From Blastopirellula sediminis (GTDB taxonomy: Bacteria; Planctomycetota; Planctomycetia; Pirellulales; Pirellulaceae), in assembly GCF_020966755.1 (NCBI RefSeq), contig NZ_JAJKFT010000004.1, positions 682,001 to 746,000 of the forward strand: 64,000 nucleotides of DNA, written 5' to 3'. Shown here piece by piece: positions 57,342-64,000 of the stretch. Each line of letters starts with the position of its first letter. The stretch's first letter is position 1. The notes beneath the pieces were generated by a model that ran no database searches, was not told where the DNA came from, and worked only from the letters and a program-made list of their open reading frames with translations. The position numbers and the translations under genes were made by a program.

Positions 57342-59402
57342 TTAGCCGCCGATTGCCTTCGATTTTTGGGCGGACTGGTCCGCGAGTTGTTTCCAGATCC
57401 AGCGGTAGAGATTCCGCGTGTCGGCGTAGCGGGCCTCGGTCGAACTCGACCCGAGCACCACCATCAACAGTTGCTTCCCGTCGCGCTCACAGCAAGAGAC
57501 CAAGCAGGCCCCGGCCGGACCAGTGGTGCCGGTCTTCACGCCGAAGTATCCCTGCTGATCGAGGAGTTGATTCGTATTCCGCCAGAGGACGTTCCGCTCG
57601 TAGCCTGACTTCGACTGAACCGTGGTCGCACGCTGCGGCGTGGCGACGATTTCACGAAAACGTTCTGACTGCATCGCAGCCCGGGCGAGCTTCGCCATAT
57701 CGGCTGCGGTGGTGACGTGACCTTCGGCGGTCAGTCCGTGCGGATTGGCGTAACCAGTTTTCGTCATGCCAAGCGACTTCGCTTTCTCGTTCATCGCAGC
57801 GACGAAACCGTCGTGCCCTTTTTTCTCCGGATCGGGAGAAAGGCGATCGCCGAAGTGCTCCGCGAAGGCGACTGACGCGTCATTGCCCGACGGCAGCATC
57901 AGGCCGTACAGCAGTTCGCTGACCGAAACTTGTTCGCCTGCCTTCAGCCCGGACGTCGACCCAGGCGTTTTGTCGGCTCGCTCGCTGAAGGTGACGATTT
58001 CGTCGAGCACTTCCGGCGACTTTTCGGCCAATTGCAGAACGAGATGGGCCGTCATGATCTTCGTGACGCTGGCCGGATCACGAACGGTCTCCGCATTTTC
58101 GCCGCCGAGTGCGACGCCGCTGTCGAAATCAACGACGGTCCAGGCCTTGGCGGTGACGAAGGGAATACCTTCGAGCGAATCAGCCGGCGTTTTTTCGGTG
58201 ACGGCGCTGTTGATCGTCGCGACATCGGCGACCGCTTCGTCTTCGGTCACCAGTGGACCGAGCGCCTTCCAGACGCTCTTGTCGACGATCCCGTTGGCCG
58301 TGAGTCCCTTCGCGGTTTGAAAGCGAAGAAGGGCCGATTCAGTGTTCGGTCCAAAGTCGCCGTCGACTTGCAACTGCGGCGAAGGTTCCATCCGCGCGTT
58401 GAGGGTTCGCTGCAGCGATTCGACCAGGTCTCCTTCGGCGCCAAGCGCCAACGTGTTGGTGGTTGGCGAAGGTGGGGCGATCGTGCCGTCGGCGAAGTAG
58501 TGATAAGCGACTTGGCCGATTTCGGCGGCGAGCAGTTCCGCCTCGTTCTTGTCGCCGAAGCTATGGTCCTCGTTCTTTTGCGTCAGGACGCTGAAGAGGA
58601 GGACTCCTTCGGGAAGCGGAATGATGCCGGCGTCGGTTCGGACGTCGCTCACTCCGCCGGTCTTGTGGGCAGGTTTAATGCCGGGAGGGAGATAGCGGGT
58701 CACCTTCGACTTGTCGTCGCCGAAGGCGAGATGGGCGACGATTTCCTTGGAAGTCGCGTCGTCAATGAATTTCCCGGCATGCAGCATTTCGAGCATGTGA
58801 ACCATGTCGCGACACGAGGTGACGCCGAGACCGTACTTTTGACTGCTCGCCAAGTCGATCGACGTATCGCGGCGGTAGACCTTCGAGTTGAGCTGCGTGC
58901 TGGGGCAGGCGAGCTCTTTCATCAACTCACGCGTCGCCGGTAGTCCGACCTGATCGATCACCAGGTTGGTCGCCGTGTTGTCAGAGTAGGTGATCATCAG
59001 GTGGGCGGCGTCATGGACTGACAGTTTCAGGCCAGGTGAAAAGTGCCCGGTCAGGATGCCGGATCCGGGGACCTGGTCTTCCTTTTTCATTTCGACCAGC
59101 GTGTCGAGCGAAACCTGTTTCTCGTCAACCGCTTTGTAGAGCGCCATCAGCAGCGGCAGCTTGATCAGGCTGGCGGTCGCTTGCGGGCGATCGGCCTCGT
59201 AAGCGAACGTGGCGCCGCTTGGCAGGTGTTTCAGCAAGACTGCCGCTTCCCCCCGATGCCGTTTGATCGCCGGCAGCAGCGTTTCGGCCAGTTCCTTTTC
59301 GACTTGCTTGGGGTCCTCCGGCGGCTTGGCCCTTAGCGGAGACGTGACGGCGAAGGTCAGCAGCAGGAACAAACAGGCGGGAGTGCGAAGCTGCGGCGTC
59401 AT
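57342..59402 (-). CDS. Fusion of class A beta-lactamase, peptidoglycan-binding domain and DD-carboxypeptidase
   Basis: A 686-residue exported protein with a signal peptide (residues about 9-25). Residues about 35-300 are a class A beta-lactamase-like domain: TASLIKLP (SxxK near 78), YSDNTATN (SDN) and HKTGGVSD (KTG near 247). Residues about 318-382 are a PG_binding_1 domain (VDGDFGPNTESALLRFQ). Residues about 410-680 are an S11 D-Ala-D-Ala carboxypeptidase: PASVTKIM (SxxK near 445), PSGNDASV (SGN near 503) and VKTGTTGPAG (KTG near 623). Both catalytic sites look intact. The start is ATG 59402; the frame upstream is not protein-like. Possible roles are trimming pentapeptides and beta-lactam protection. 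Confidence 0.94.
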   Translation of the reverse strand: MTPQLRTPACLFLLLTFAVTSPLRAKPPEDPKQVEKELAETLLPAIKRHRGEAAVLLKHLPSGATFAYEADRPQATASLIKLPLLMALYKAVDEKQVSLDTLVEMKKEDQVPGSGILTGHFSPGLKLSVHDAAHLMITYSDNTATNLVIDQVGLPATRELMKELACPSTQLNSKVYRRDTSIDLASSQKYGLGVTSCRDMVHMLEMLHAGKFIDDATSKEIVAHLAFGDDKSKVTRYLPPGIKPAHKTGGVSDVRTDAGIIPLPEGVLLFSVLTQKNEDHSFGDKNEAELLAAEIGQVAYHYFADGTIAPPSPTTNTLALGAEGDLVESLQRTLNARMEPSPQLQVDGDFGPNTESALLRFQTAKGLTANGIVDKSVWKALGPLVTEDEAVADVATINSAVTEKTPADSLEGIPFVTAKAWTVVDFDSGVALGGENAETVRDPASVTKIMTAHLVLQLAEKSPEVLDEIVTFSERADKTPGSTSGLKAGEQVSVSELLYGLMLPSGNDASVAFAEHFGDRLSPDPEKKGHDGFVAAMNEKAKSLGMTKTGYANPHGLTAEGHVTTAADMAKLARAAMQSERFREIVATPQRATTVQSKSGYERNVLWRNTNQLLDQQGYFGVKTGTTGPAGACLVSCCERDGKQLLMVVLGSSSTEARYADTRNLYRWIWKQLADQSAQKSKAIGG

Positions 59403-59490
59403 GCAATTCGCCCTGATCGGAAGTTGGCGGAAAAAAGAGGAAGGACTAGCTTCGATGGTAGGCTGGCGGTGGGCGAACCCCAAGTGAAGG

Positions 59491-59519
59491 ATGCGCAATA
59501 AAATATCCCAATTGCGCAA
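59491..59519. promoter_or_regulatory. Candidate operator before the beta-lactamase/DD-carboxypeptidase gene
   Basis: ATGCGCAA (59491-59498) and TTGCGCAA (59512-59519) start 21 bp apart, about 90-115 nt upstream of ATG 59402. Both the sequence and the spacing match the pair at 51271-51299. Confidence 0.55.
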
Positions 59520-59540
59520 GACGCGGTTTTTGCCGAGTAG

Positions 59541-59577
59541 AAAAAAAGATCCGGCGACTTCCGAGGAAATCGCCGGA
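59541..59577 (-). terminator. Rho-independent terminator of the RP-repeat protein gene
   Basis: An 8-bp stem (59550-59557 with 59570-59577) is followed on the minus strand by a run of seven T (59541-59547), 31 nt past the stop at 59609. Confidence 0.88.
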
Positions 59578-59608
59578 CCCTGCGTTGTGGATCAGCCGTA
59601 GCGGAAGG

Positions 59609-61174
59609 TTACTTCGTCGTGCTGTCGGAACTTGGTTCCGGCAAGCGAACCATCAGCCAGGTTTCGGTCCGGTCTTGGCCGTAGTGAACCAGCGCCGTCG
59701 CTTCATCCTGGGTCAGGTTGTAGATCGCCGTCTCCATGACGACTTCCGGATTTTTGTCGTCAGCAAACTTCCATGCGGCCCGCTGCGTATCTTTTTCGAC
59801 CATTCCTTGCAGCGGACGGCCAGAGTCGGTCGCGTCGTTGTAAAACGTGCCGGCGATGATGCCATCTTTGCTGACCGCCAGTTGGATCAACATACCGGTG
59901 TCGGTCGCATTCTGTTCGGCGATCGCGAAGACGCCCAGCGGCATCCATTCGATCTTTTCCGGATCGGCGTCTTGCGGGACGCTCGCGGCGATCGTCTCGG
60001 CCTGTTGATAGTACTGCTCGGTAGTAACGGTTTGCTGGTCGTTGATGTAAACGTAGTTGTCGCGATAAACGACGTTCGAGCCGTAGTCATAGACGACCGG
60101 CTGCGCCCAGTTCCAAGCGAACCAGGTGCCGAACGACGCCCAAGCGGCGGTTCGCCAGCACCAGTTGCCGGGGTAACGATTCCAACCGGCTTGCCAGCGC
60201 CAAGCCGGATTGTTGTGGAAGTAGGGATTACCCCACCAGTCGTGGCCGAACGGACGATCGCCGATGTGGCGATTGTCGAAGTTCGCCCAGTTATTGCGGA
60301 TCGAATTGATGTTGTTCTGGCGGTTGCCAATGTTGACGTTGTTGCCGCCGCCGATGTTGATGTTCGTCCGGTCGCCGCCTCCAATGTTGACGCGATCTCC
60401 GCCGATATTCGTTCGATCGCCGCCGCCGATGTTCACGCGGTCGCCTATGTTCGTCTTATCGCCGATGTTGGGGCGATTGGCAAAGTCTGGTCGATTGCCT
60501 GATCCGGGGCGATTGCCGGAGCCGGTCCCCGGCAAGTCGAGGAAGTTCTTCAAGTCGTCGCCTGAGGGGCGATTCGACAGATTCGGACGGTTCAACAGAT
60601 CAGGGCGATTGCCGCTGCCGGCGCCGGGGCGATTTAAGTCCGGCCGATTGGAAAAGTCAGGCTTGTTGAAACTGGGGCTATCGCCGCTGCCGCCGGGGCG
60701 ATTCGCGAGGTCAGGCCGCGAGATGTTCGGCGTATTTCCGCCGGTGCTGGGACGGTTGATGTTCGGCCGATTCGAGAGATCGGGCCTCGAAATGTTCGGC
60801 GTGTTGCCGCCGGTCGAAGGTCGATTGACGCTCGGACGATTCGCCAGGTCCGGTTTCGAGACGTTCGGGCGCGAGACGCTGGGGGTGGAAGCGGTCGGAC
60901 GCGAAACGTTCGGGCGACTGGTCGATGCGGTCGGACGAGAAATGTTCGGTTTCGACGCAGTCGGGCGACTCATCGAAGGAGTGCGCGACGCGGCGCTGGG
61001 ACGGGAGACTCCGCCTCCTCCGCCGCTTGGACGCGAGATGCCGCCGCCTCCTCCACCTCCGGGGCGACCGCCACCTCCGCCCCCGCCGGCGCGACCGCCG
61101 CGGGCCCACGCGTCCGTTACCGAAAGGGATGCCGCCAAGACGATGGCGACGCCGATTGCATATTTCAAAGACAT
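59609..61174 (-). CDS. Secreted RP-rich repeat protein of unknown function
   Basis: A 521-residue protein with a signal peptide (LKYAIGVAIVLAASLSVTDAWA), then a Gly-rich segment (about 25-60). A low-complexity region follows (about 60-285), built from SRP/NRP repeats including 23-residue units RPDLSNRPNINRPSTGGNTPNIS, and NIGGGDR repeats. Residues about 290-375 are Trp- and Asn-rich. A folded C-terminal domain (about 400-510; EKIEWMPLGVFAIAEQNATD ... TETWLMVRLPE) resembles a mu-protocadherin-like family seen in planctomycetes; I cannot name it with certainty. ATG 61174 fits the signal peptide. A sticky, possibly cell-wall or matrix-associated protein is plausible. Confidence 0.85.
   Translation of the reverse strand: MSLKYAIGVAIVLAASLSVTDAWARGGRAGGGGGGGRPGGGGGGGISRPSGGGGGVSRPSAASRTPSMSRPTASKPNISRPTASTSRPNVSRPTASTPSVSRPNVSKPDLANRPSVNRPSTGGNTPNISRPDLSNRPNINRPSTGGNTPNISRPDLANRPGGSGDSPSFNKPDFSNRPDLNRPGAGSGNRPDLLNRPNLSNRPSGDDLKNFLDLPGTGSGNRPGSGNRPDFANRPNIGDKTNIGDRVNIGGGDRTNIGGDRVNIGGGDRTNINIGGGNNVNIGNRQNNINSIRNNWANFDNRHIGDRPFGHDWWGNPYFHNNPAWRWQAGWNRYPGNWCWRTAAWASFGTWFAWNWAQPVVYDYGSNVVYRDNYVYINDQQTVTTEQYYQQAETIAASVPQDADPEKIEWMPLGVFAIAEQNATDTGMLIQLAVSKDGIIAGTFYNDATDSGRPLQGMVEKDTQRAAWKFADDKNPEVVMETAIYNLTQDEATALVHYGQDRTETWLMVRLPEPSSDSTTK
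60700..60860 (-). repeat. 69-nt tandem repeats within the RP-rich gene
   Basis: About two and a half copies of a 69-nt unit encode RPDLxNRPxxNRPSTGGNTPNIS. Copies are nearly identical at nucleotide level, so the number may vary between strains. Confidence 0.75.
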
Positions 61175-61235
61175 GGGGAAAGTTCCTGTTGGATGTATGA
61201 ATGAAACTGCGCGACGGAGACTTCCTGCTACAGGA

Positions 61236-62213
61236 TTACTCAACGACGCGGGTGACGGTAACCGGTTCAATACTGGGCATCAGTTCGCCATCGACCTGGC
61301 GACCAATTGACTCGAACCGCATCGTGTTCTCGTCGATCTTTTCGTAAATGTTGGTCGCCGTGCCGCGGCGTCCGTCGGACAGAACGTTGATCGTTTGCAC
61401 CGTCCAACGATCTCCCTGGTTGGTCCAGCGACCGGCTCCGAAACCGCCGTCCGAATCAAACAGCCACGAGCGAATCGTCTGTGCATACGGATCCCAGCCG
61501 ATGATCTGCGTCCCTTCAAACTCGACGACGCCTTCAATCGTGACTTTGAACGACGTGGTGATGAAGTTGCGATTCTTCGTCCACTGGGTCGTCGACTCGA
61601 TCGACGAATTCTCGTCGGCGTCGACCCACTGACCGACCATCCATTCCAACTCTTTCAGTTGATCGTAGTGGGTTGGAGCGAGCTCTTCCGGCTCTTGTTC
61701 GGCGATGCTGTCGATCTTCCACCCTTCCGACGTTTTGACGTGGATCGCGGCGTAGGTCGTGTCGGTCGGTTCGCCGCCGGGAACGATCACGCGAGCGATA
61801 CCCACTTCGTTGGCGACGCTCGGTGAAACGAGACTGACCGCCGTTTCCAGCAGTTCGATCTTCGCCTCTTTGTTTTCGCTGAAGTAGGCGGCGAAGCTGT
61901 CGGTCAGCGCTTTGCGACCTTTGAGCGTTTCGCCGGACGGCGTGGTGAAGACCCCCTCCGGCGTCCAGTGCGAAGCGAGCGTGGCGGCGTCCCCTTTATT
62001 GAACGCAATCACGTACGACTCGATCGCGGCCAGGATGGCCGTCTCGTCTTCGCTGACAGGCGCCTTTTCTGCAACTTCCGCGCTGGCGGCGTCGGCTGGC
62101 TTGTCGGGTTTGGCCGCTTCGGTCGCCGGCTTCGCGGTCGGCGCCGCATCTTGGGCGTATACGGGAGTGGAAAGAAGAAGCAGCGCAAGCAGAATTCGTG
62201 CGGATCGGGTCAT
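61236..62213 (-). CDS. Secreted SnoaL-like (NTF2-fold) protein
   Basis: A 325-residue exported protein. A signal peptide (RILLALLLLSTPVYAQ) leads into an Ala/Lys-rich linker (about 20-50). Residues about 52-170 are an NTF2/SnoaL-like fold (AAIESYVIAFNKGDAATLASHW, near the N-terminus of the domain; EGWKIDSIAEQE at its end), as in the SgcJ/EcaC family. Residues about 180-325 form a second lipocalin-like beta domain (LKELEWMVGQWVD ... EGTQIIGWDPYAQTIRSWLF). Substrate and activity are unknown. The start at ATG 62213 is clear. The next gene downstream is the RP-repeat protein, 61 nt away. Confidence 0.88.
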   Translation of the reverse strand: MTRSARILLALLLLSTPVYAQDAAPTAKPATEAAKPDKPADAASAEVAEKAPVSEDETAILAAIESYVIAFNKGDAATLASHWTPEGVFTTPSGETLKGRKALTDSFAAYFSENKEAKIELLETAVSLVSPSVANEVGIARVIVPGGEPTDTTYAAIHVKTSEGWKIDSIAEQEPEELAPTHYDQLKELEWMVGQWVDADENSSIESTTQWTKNRNFITTSFKVTIEGVVEFEGTQIIGWDPYAQTIRSWLFDSDGGFGAGRWTNQGDRWTVQTINVLSDGRRGTATNIYEKIDENTMRFESIGRQVDGELMPSIEPVTVTRVVE

Positions 62214-62525
62214 GTACGCACCTCCATTCCAATTCGTTATGTAAAGAAGAGTTGGGGGAAATCGTCGTGGTACGCGAGTTGCCCCATTGAAGCGACTAAT
62301 TTGGTCGTTCTCCCAAAAGGAGATTTACCGCTGGCCTACTGTAAGAATACCGGATTCAAAAGCGCAAAGAGAGGAAATACTGCCCGAACTTGGCAAAGAT
62401 TTAATACGGTCGATGTGATGCAAGAAAACTACTATCAGGTTGACGCAAATTAACATTTTGTGATGGTTCTGCGTCGACGAAGACGTGGCAACGGCGCCCA
62501 GCCCTCTTTCGACCGCAAGAAACGG
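62214..62525. other. Spacer with no supported gene
   Basis: About 310 bases between the SnoaL-like gene and the terminator of the ceramidase-like gene. It is AT-richer than the genes on either side and must hold the promoter of the SnoaL-like gene. I see no RNA gene or repeat in it. Confidence 0.5.
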
Positions 62526-62563
62526 AAAAAGACCGCCCAACAAAGGTTGTCGAGCGGTCTTTT
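62526..62563 (-). terminator. Rho-independent terminator of the ceramidase-like gene
   Basis: A 10-bp stem (62527-62536 with 62554-62563) with a small inner hairpin (CAAC/GTTG) is followed on the minus strand by a T run, 32 nt after the stop at 62595. Confidence 0.9.
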
Positions 62564-62594
62564 CGCCTCTTATCTGTTCCGCCGCTTGTTGCGG

Positions 62595-64000
62595 TTATTT
62601 GGGCAATCCTGGGCCGATTGTGTCGGTGAAATCATTGGGACGCACTTTGGTATCGGGAACTTCCAGCAGCGTCGCGATCGCCGTCGTTAAGACTTGTTCG
62701 ACCTCGGGCGAAACGTTGGTTGCCCGTTCGCTCGTTTCGTAGCCCCCTTGCCAGTAGGCGACGCGGGTACCGATGTAGAACGGACCATAATCGCCATAGG
62801 CGGCCATAAGTACGTTTTTATCCGGCCGCATATGCTGAGCGGCCAACTGGTATTCGACAAACAGCTCGCCGGGCAAAAACAAGACCCGCGTATCGCCCAG
62901 GCTCAAGCAGCCGATGTTGATTTTCTCGCCTGCTTTCAGGCTGTTATAGAACGAGAGCTTGTCGGCCGCATGCACACGCAGCGCCTGCGGCGTCGCATCG
63001 CTGGCGACTTCCTTCGCGAGCGCTTCGCCATCCAAATGCGGAGCGGCCGGAAGCTGCACGCCGACGCTCTTCCAAGCGACGTCGGCCGCGGTGATCGGCG
63101 TCTTCTCTTGCGATTCCCAGGCGCGATTCATGGCGTTGGCGACTTTGTCGGCCAAGACCTGACGGTTTTCATGCGAGCCGTCGTTGTACTTGCCGGCGCC
63201 GACGTTGCCGCCTGCTCCGTTGAAGTGGAGATGGAAGATCCCGGTTTCCTTTTGGCGCATGTCGCGGGCCATTCCGGGGAAGTCGGGATTGGCGCCGCCG
63301 GTTCGATAGAAGCTTTGCGGATGGGTGGCGTAGGCGGTGATCACGGCGACCGGCTTATCGCCGTTATAGAACGTGACCAGACGCAACATTGGATCGATCA
63401 CGCCGACCGGCAGATCGCGGATCTTTGGATCTTTACAAGCGGTGTAGCGAGTGATCGCGACTTTCCCTTCGGCGTCGAGCATGCGGCGATTCGACGCCAC
63501 TTCCTTCACCTCGGCCGAGCCGATCGCGATGCTGGTGATCGGCGTCGTCGATTCGAGCGACTTGCCGGCAGCGACGGCTGCCCGGTCGATCACGTCATGC
63601 AGGAACTCGACGTCGTAGTGCAATTTCTCAGCGTTGTACTTCGCCAAGATCGCGGCGGAACCAAGATCGCAGCGCGGCGCGTCATGCTGATGCAGGGTAT
63701 GGACCGCGACCCGATCGATGGTCGTGCCGGTCGCATCGGCCAGCTTCTGGCGAAACAAGCGATTCGAATCATTGCCGATCCCAATCCAGTCGACCGCACA
63801 AAGAACAATTGGCTTGTCGGCGCCCAATAGCACCGCTCCGCGACAACTAAGCGGCCAGGTCACCTCCTTCGTCGGATCATAAGCGAGCGGCGAACCGACC
63901 GCCGGAGAAGCGTCGACAGCGAACGTCGTCAACCGGAACTCACCGGCCAAGGCAGGCGATACGATCAGGCAACCGACGACAAGGAGCGACAACAGACGCA
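62595..64000 (-). CDS. Neutral/alkaline ceramidase-like secreted protein, 5' end cut by window edge
   Basis: At least 468 residues of an exported protein with a signal peptide (RLLSLLVVGCLIVSPALAGEF). The frame runs to the window edge; the last two bases would complete an ATG (or other xTG) codon if position 64001 supplied the first base, so only one base of the gene seems to be missing. The body matches the N-terminal domain of neutral/alkaline non-lysosomal ceramidases: HTLHQHDAPRC near residue 100, ITAYATHPQSFYRTGGANPDFPG near 220, and FHLHFNGAGGNVGAGKYNDG near 255, which hold the probable zinc and oxyanion residues. Planctomycete homologues may act on other amides, so ceramide is only suggested. 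Confidence 0.9.
   Translation of the reverse strand, partial: RLLSLLVVGCLIVSPALAGEFRLTTFAVDASPAVGSPLAYDPTKEVTWPLSCRGAVLLGADKPIVLCAVDWIGIGNDSNRLFRQKLADATGTTIDRVAVHTLHQHDAPRCDLGSAAILAKYNAEKLHYDVEFLHDVIDRAAVAAGKSLESTTPITSIAIGSAEVKEVASNRRMLDAEGKVAITRYTACKDPKIRDLPVGVIDPMLRLVTFYNGDKPVAVITAYATHPQSFYRTGGANPDFPGMARDMRQKETGIFHLHFNGAGGNVGAGKYNDGSHENRQVLADKVANAMNRAWESQEKTPITAADVAWKSVGVQLPAAPHLDGEALAKEVASDATPQALRVHAADKLSFYNSLKAGEKINIGCLSLGDTRVLFLPGELFVEYQLAAQHMRPDKNVLMAAYGDYGPFYIGTRVAYWQGGYETSERATNVSPEVEQVLTTAIATLLEVPDTKVRPNDFTDTIGPGLPK

Noticed and set aside
57342-59402. Simple antibiotic-resistance beta-lactamase gene
   Set aside because: The lactamase-like part is only one of three domains, inside a murein-processing locus, so a cell-wall role is more likely than acquired resistance.

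Overview
The window is almost certainly from a planctomycete of the Pirellulales (Blastopirellula/Rhodopirellula-like). This is inferred from the lineage's typical gene families: DUF1559 prepilin-like proteins, DUF1592/DUF1552 pairs with CxxCH motifs, a giant surface protein with an LEPRLLLAAD-like N-terminal signal and a dockerin, three XylR-type AraC regulators, and a dispersed CTCGCTTGCGCTTCGGGCTAGTG-type repeat. No rRNA, tRNA, CRISPR array, insertion sequence or prophage was recognised.

Layout. 0-3.4 kb: a truncated DUF1559 gene divergent from a XylR-type regulator, then an isolated, compositionally different gene for a membrane-anchored Mrr-like nuclease. 3.5-7.3 kb: a DUF1552-DUF1592 operon. 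7.7-18.5 kb: one 10.8-kb gene for a secreted multidomain surface protein with three near-identical 1.47-1.55 kb tandem units. 18.7-19.9 kb: an outer-membrane beta-barrel gene. 20.2-25.2 kb: a second DUF1592-DUF1552 operon ending in a gene of unknown function. 25.4-31.9 kb: an arginine succinyltransferase (AST) operon in which an M20 hydrolase stands where AstE would be expected. 31.9-32.7 kb: a convergent 2-oxoadipate dioxygenase/decarboxylase (HglS, DUF1338) gene.

32.8-44 kb is a sialic acid utilisation cluster: a regulator, an AGE-type epimerase, a NanM-like mutarotase fused to a sodium:solute symporter, a NanA/NPL-type lyase, and a 1670-residue protein joining sialidase, sialate O-acetylesterase and sulfatase. 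Upstream on the same strand are two DUF1559/lipoprotein cassettes (44-47 kb). 47.3-59.4 kb is a peptidoglycan-sugar (MurNAc) catabolic locus: a serine beta-lactamase-like/NamZ fusion, a symporter, MurQ, a BadF-type amino-sugar kinase, AnmK, a XylR-type regulator, an M19 dipeptidase, and a class A beta-lactamase/peptidoglycan-binding/DD-carboxypeptidase fusion. 59.6-64 kb holds an RP-rich repeat secreted protein, a SnoaL-like secreted protein and a ceramidase-like protein truncated by the window edge.

How the parts may work together (inference): sialyl glycans are desulfated, deacetylated and cleaved outside the cell, then imported and converted Neu5Ac to ManNAc to GlcNAc without phosphorylation. 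In parallel, murein is trimmed to MurNAc and dipeptides. Both routes could meet at the BadF-type kinase and GlcNAc-6-phosphate. Pairs of TTGCGCAA-like octamers spaced 21 bp appear in two MurNAc-locus promoter regions, with related sites in a third, suggesting a locus-specific operator.
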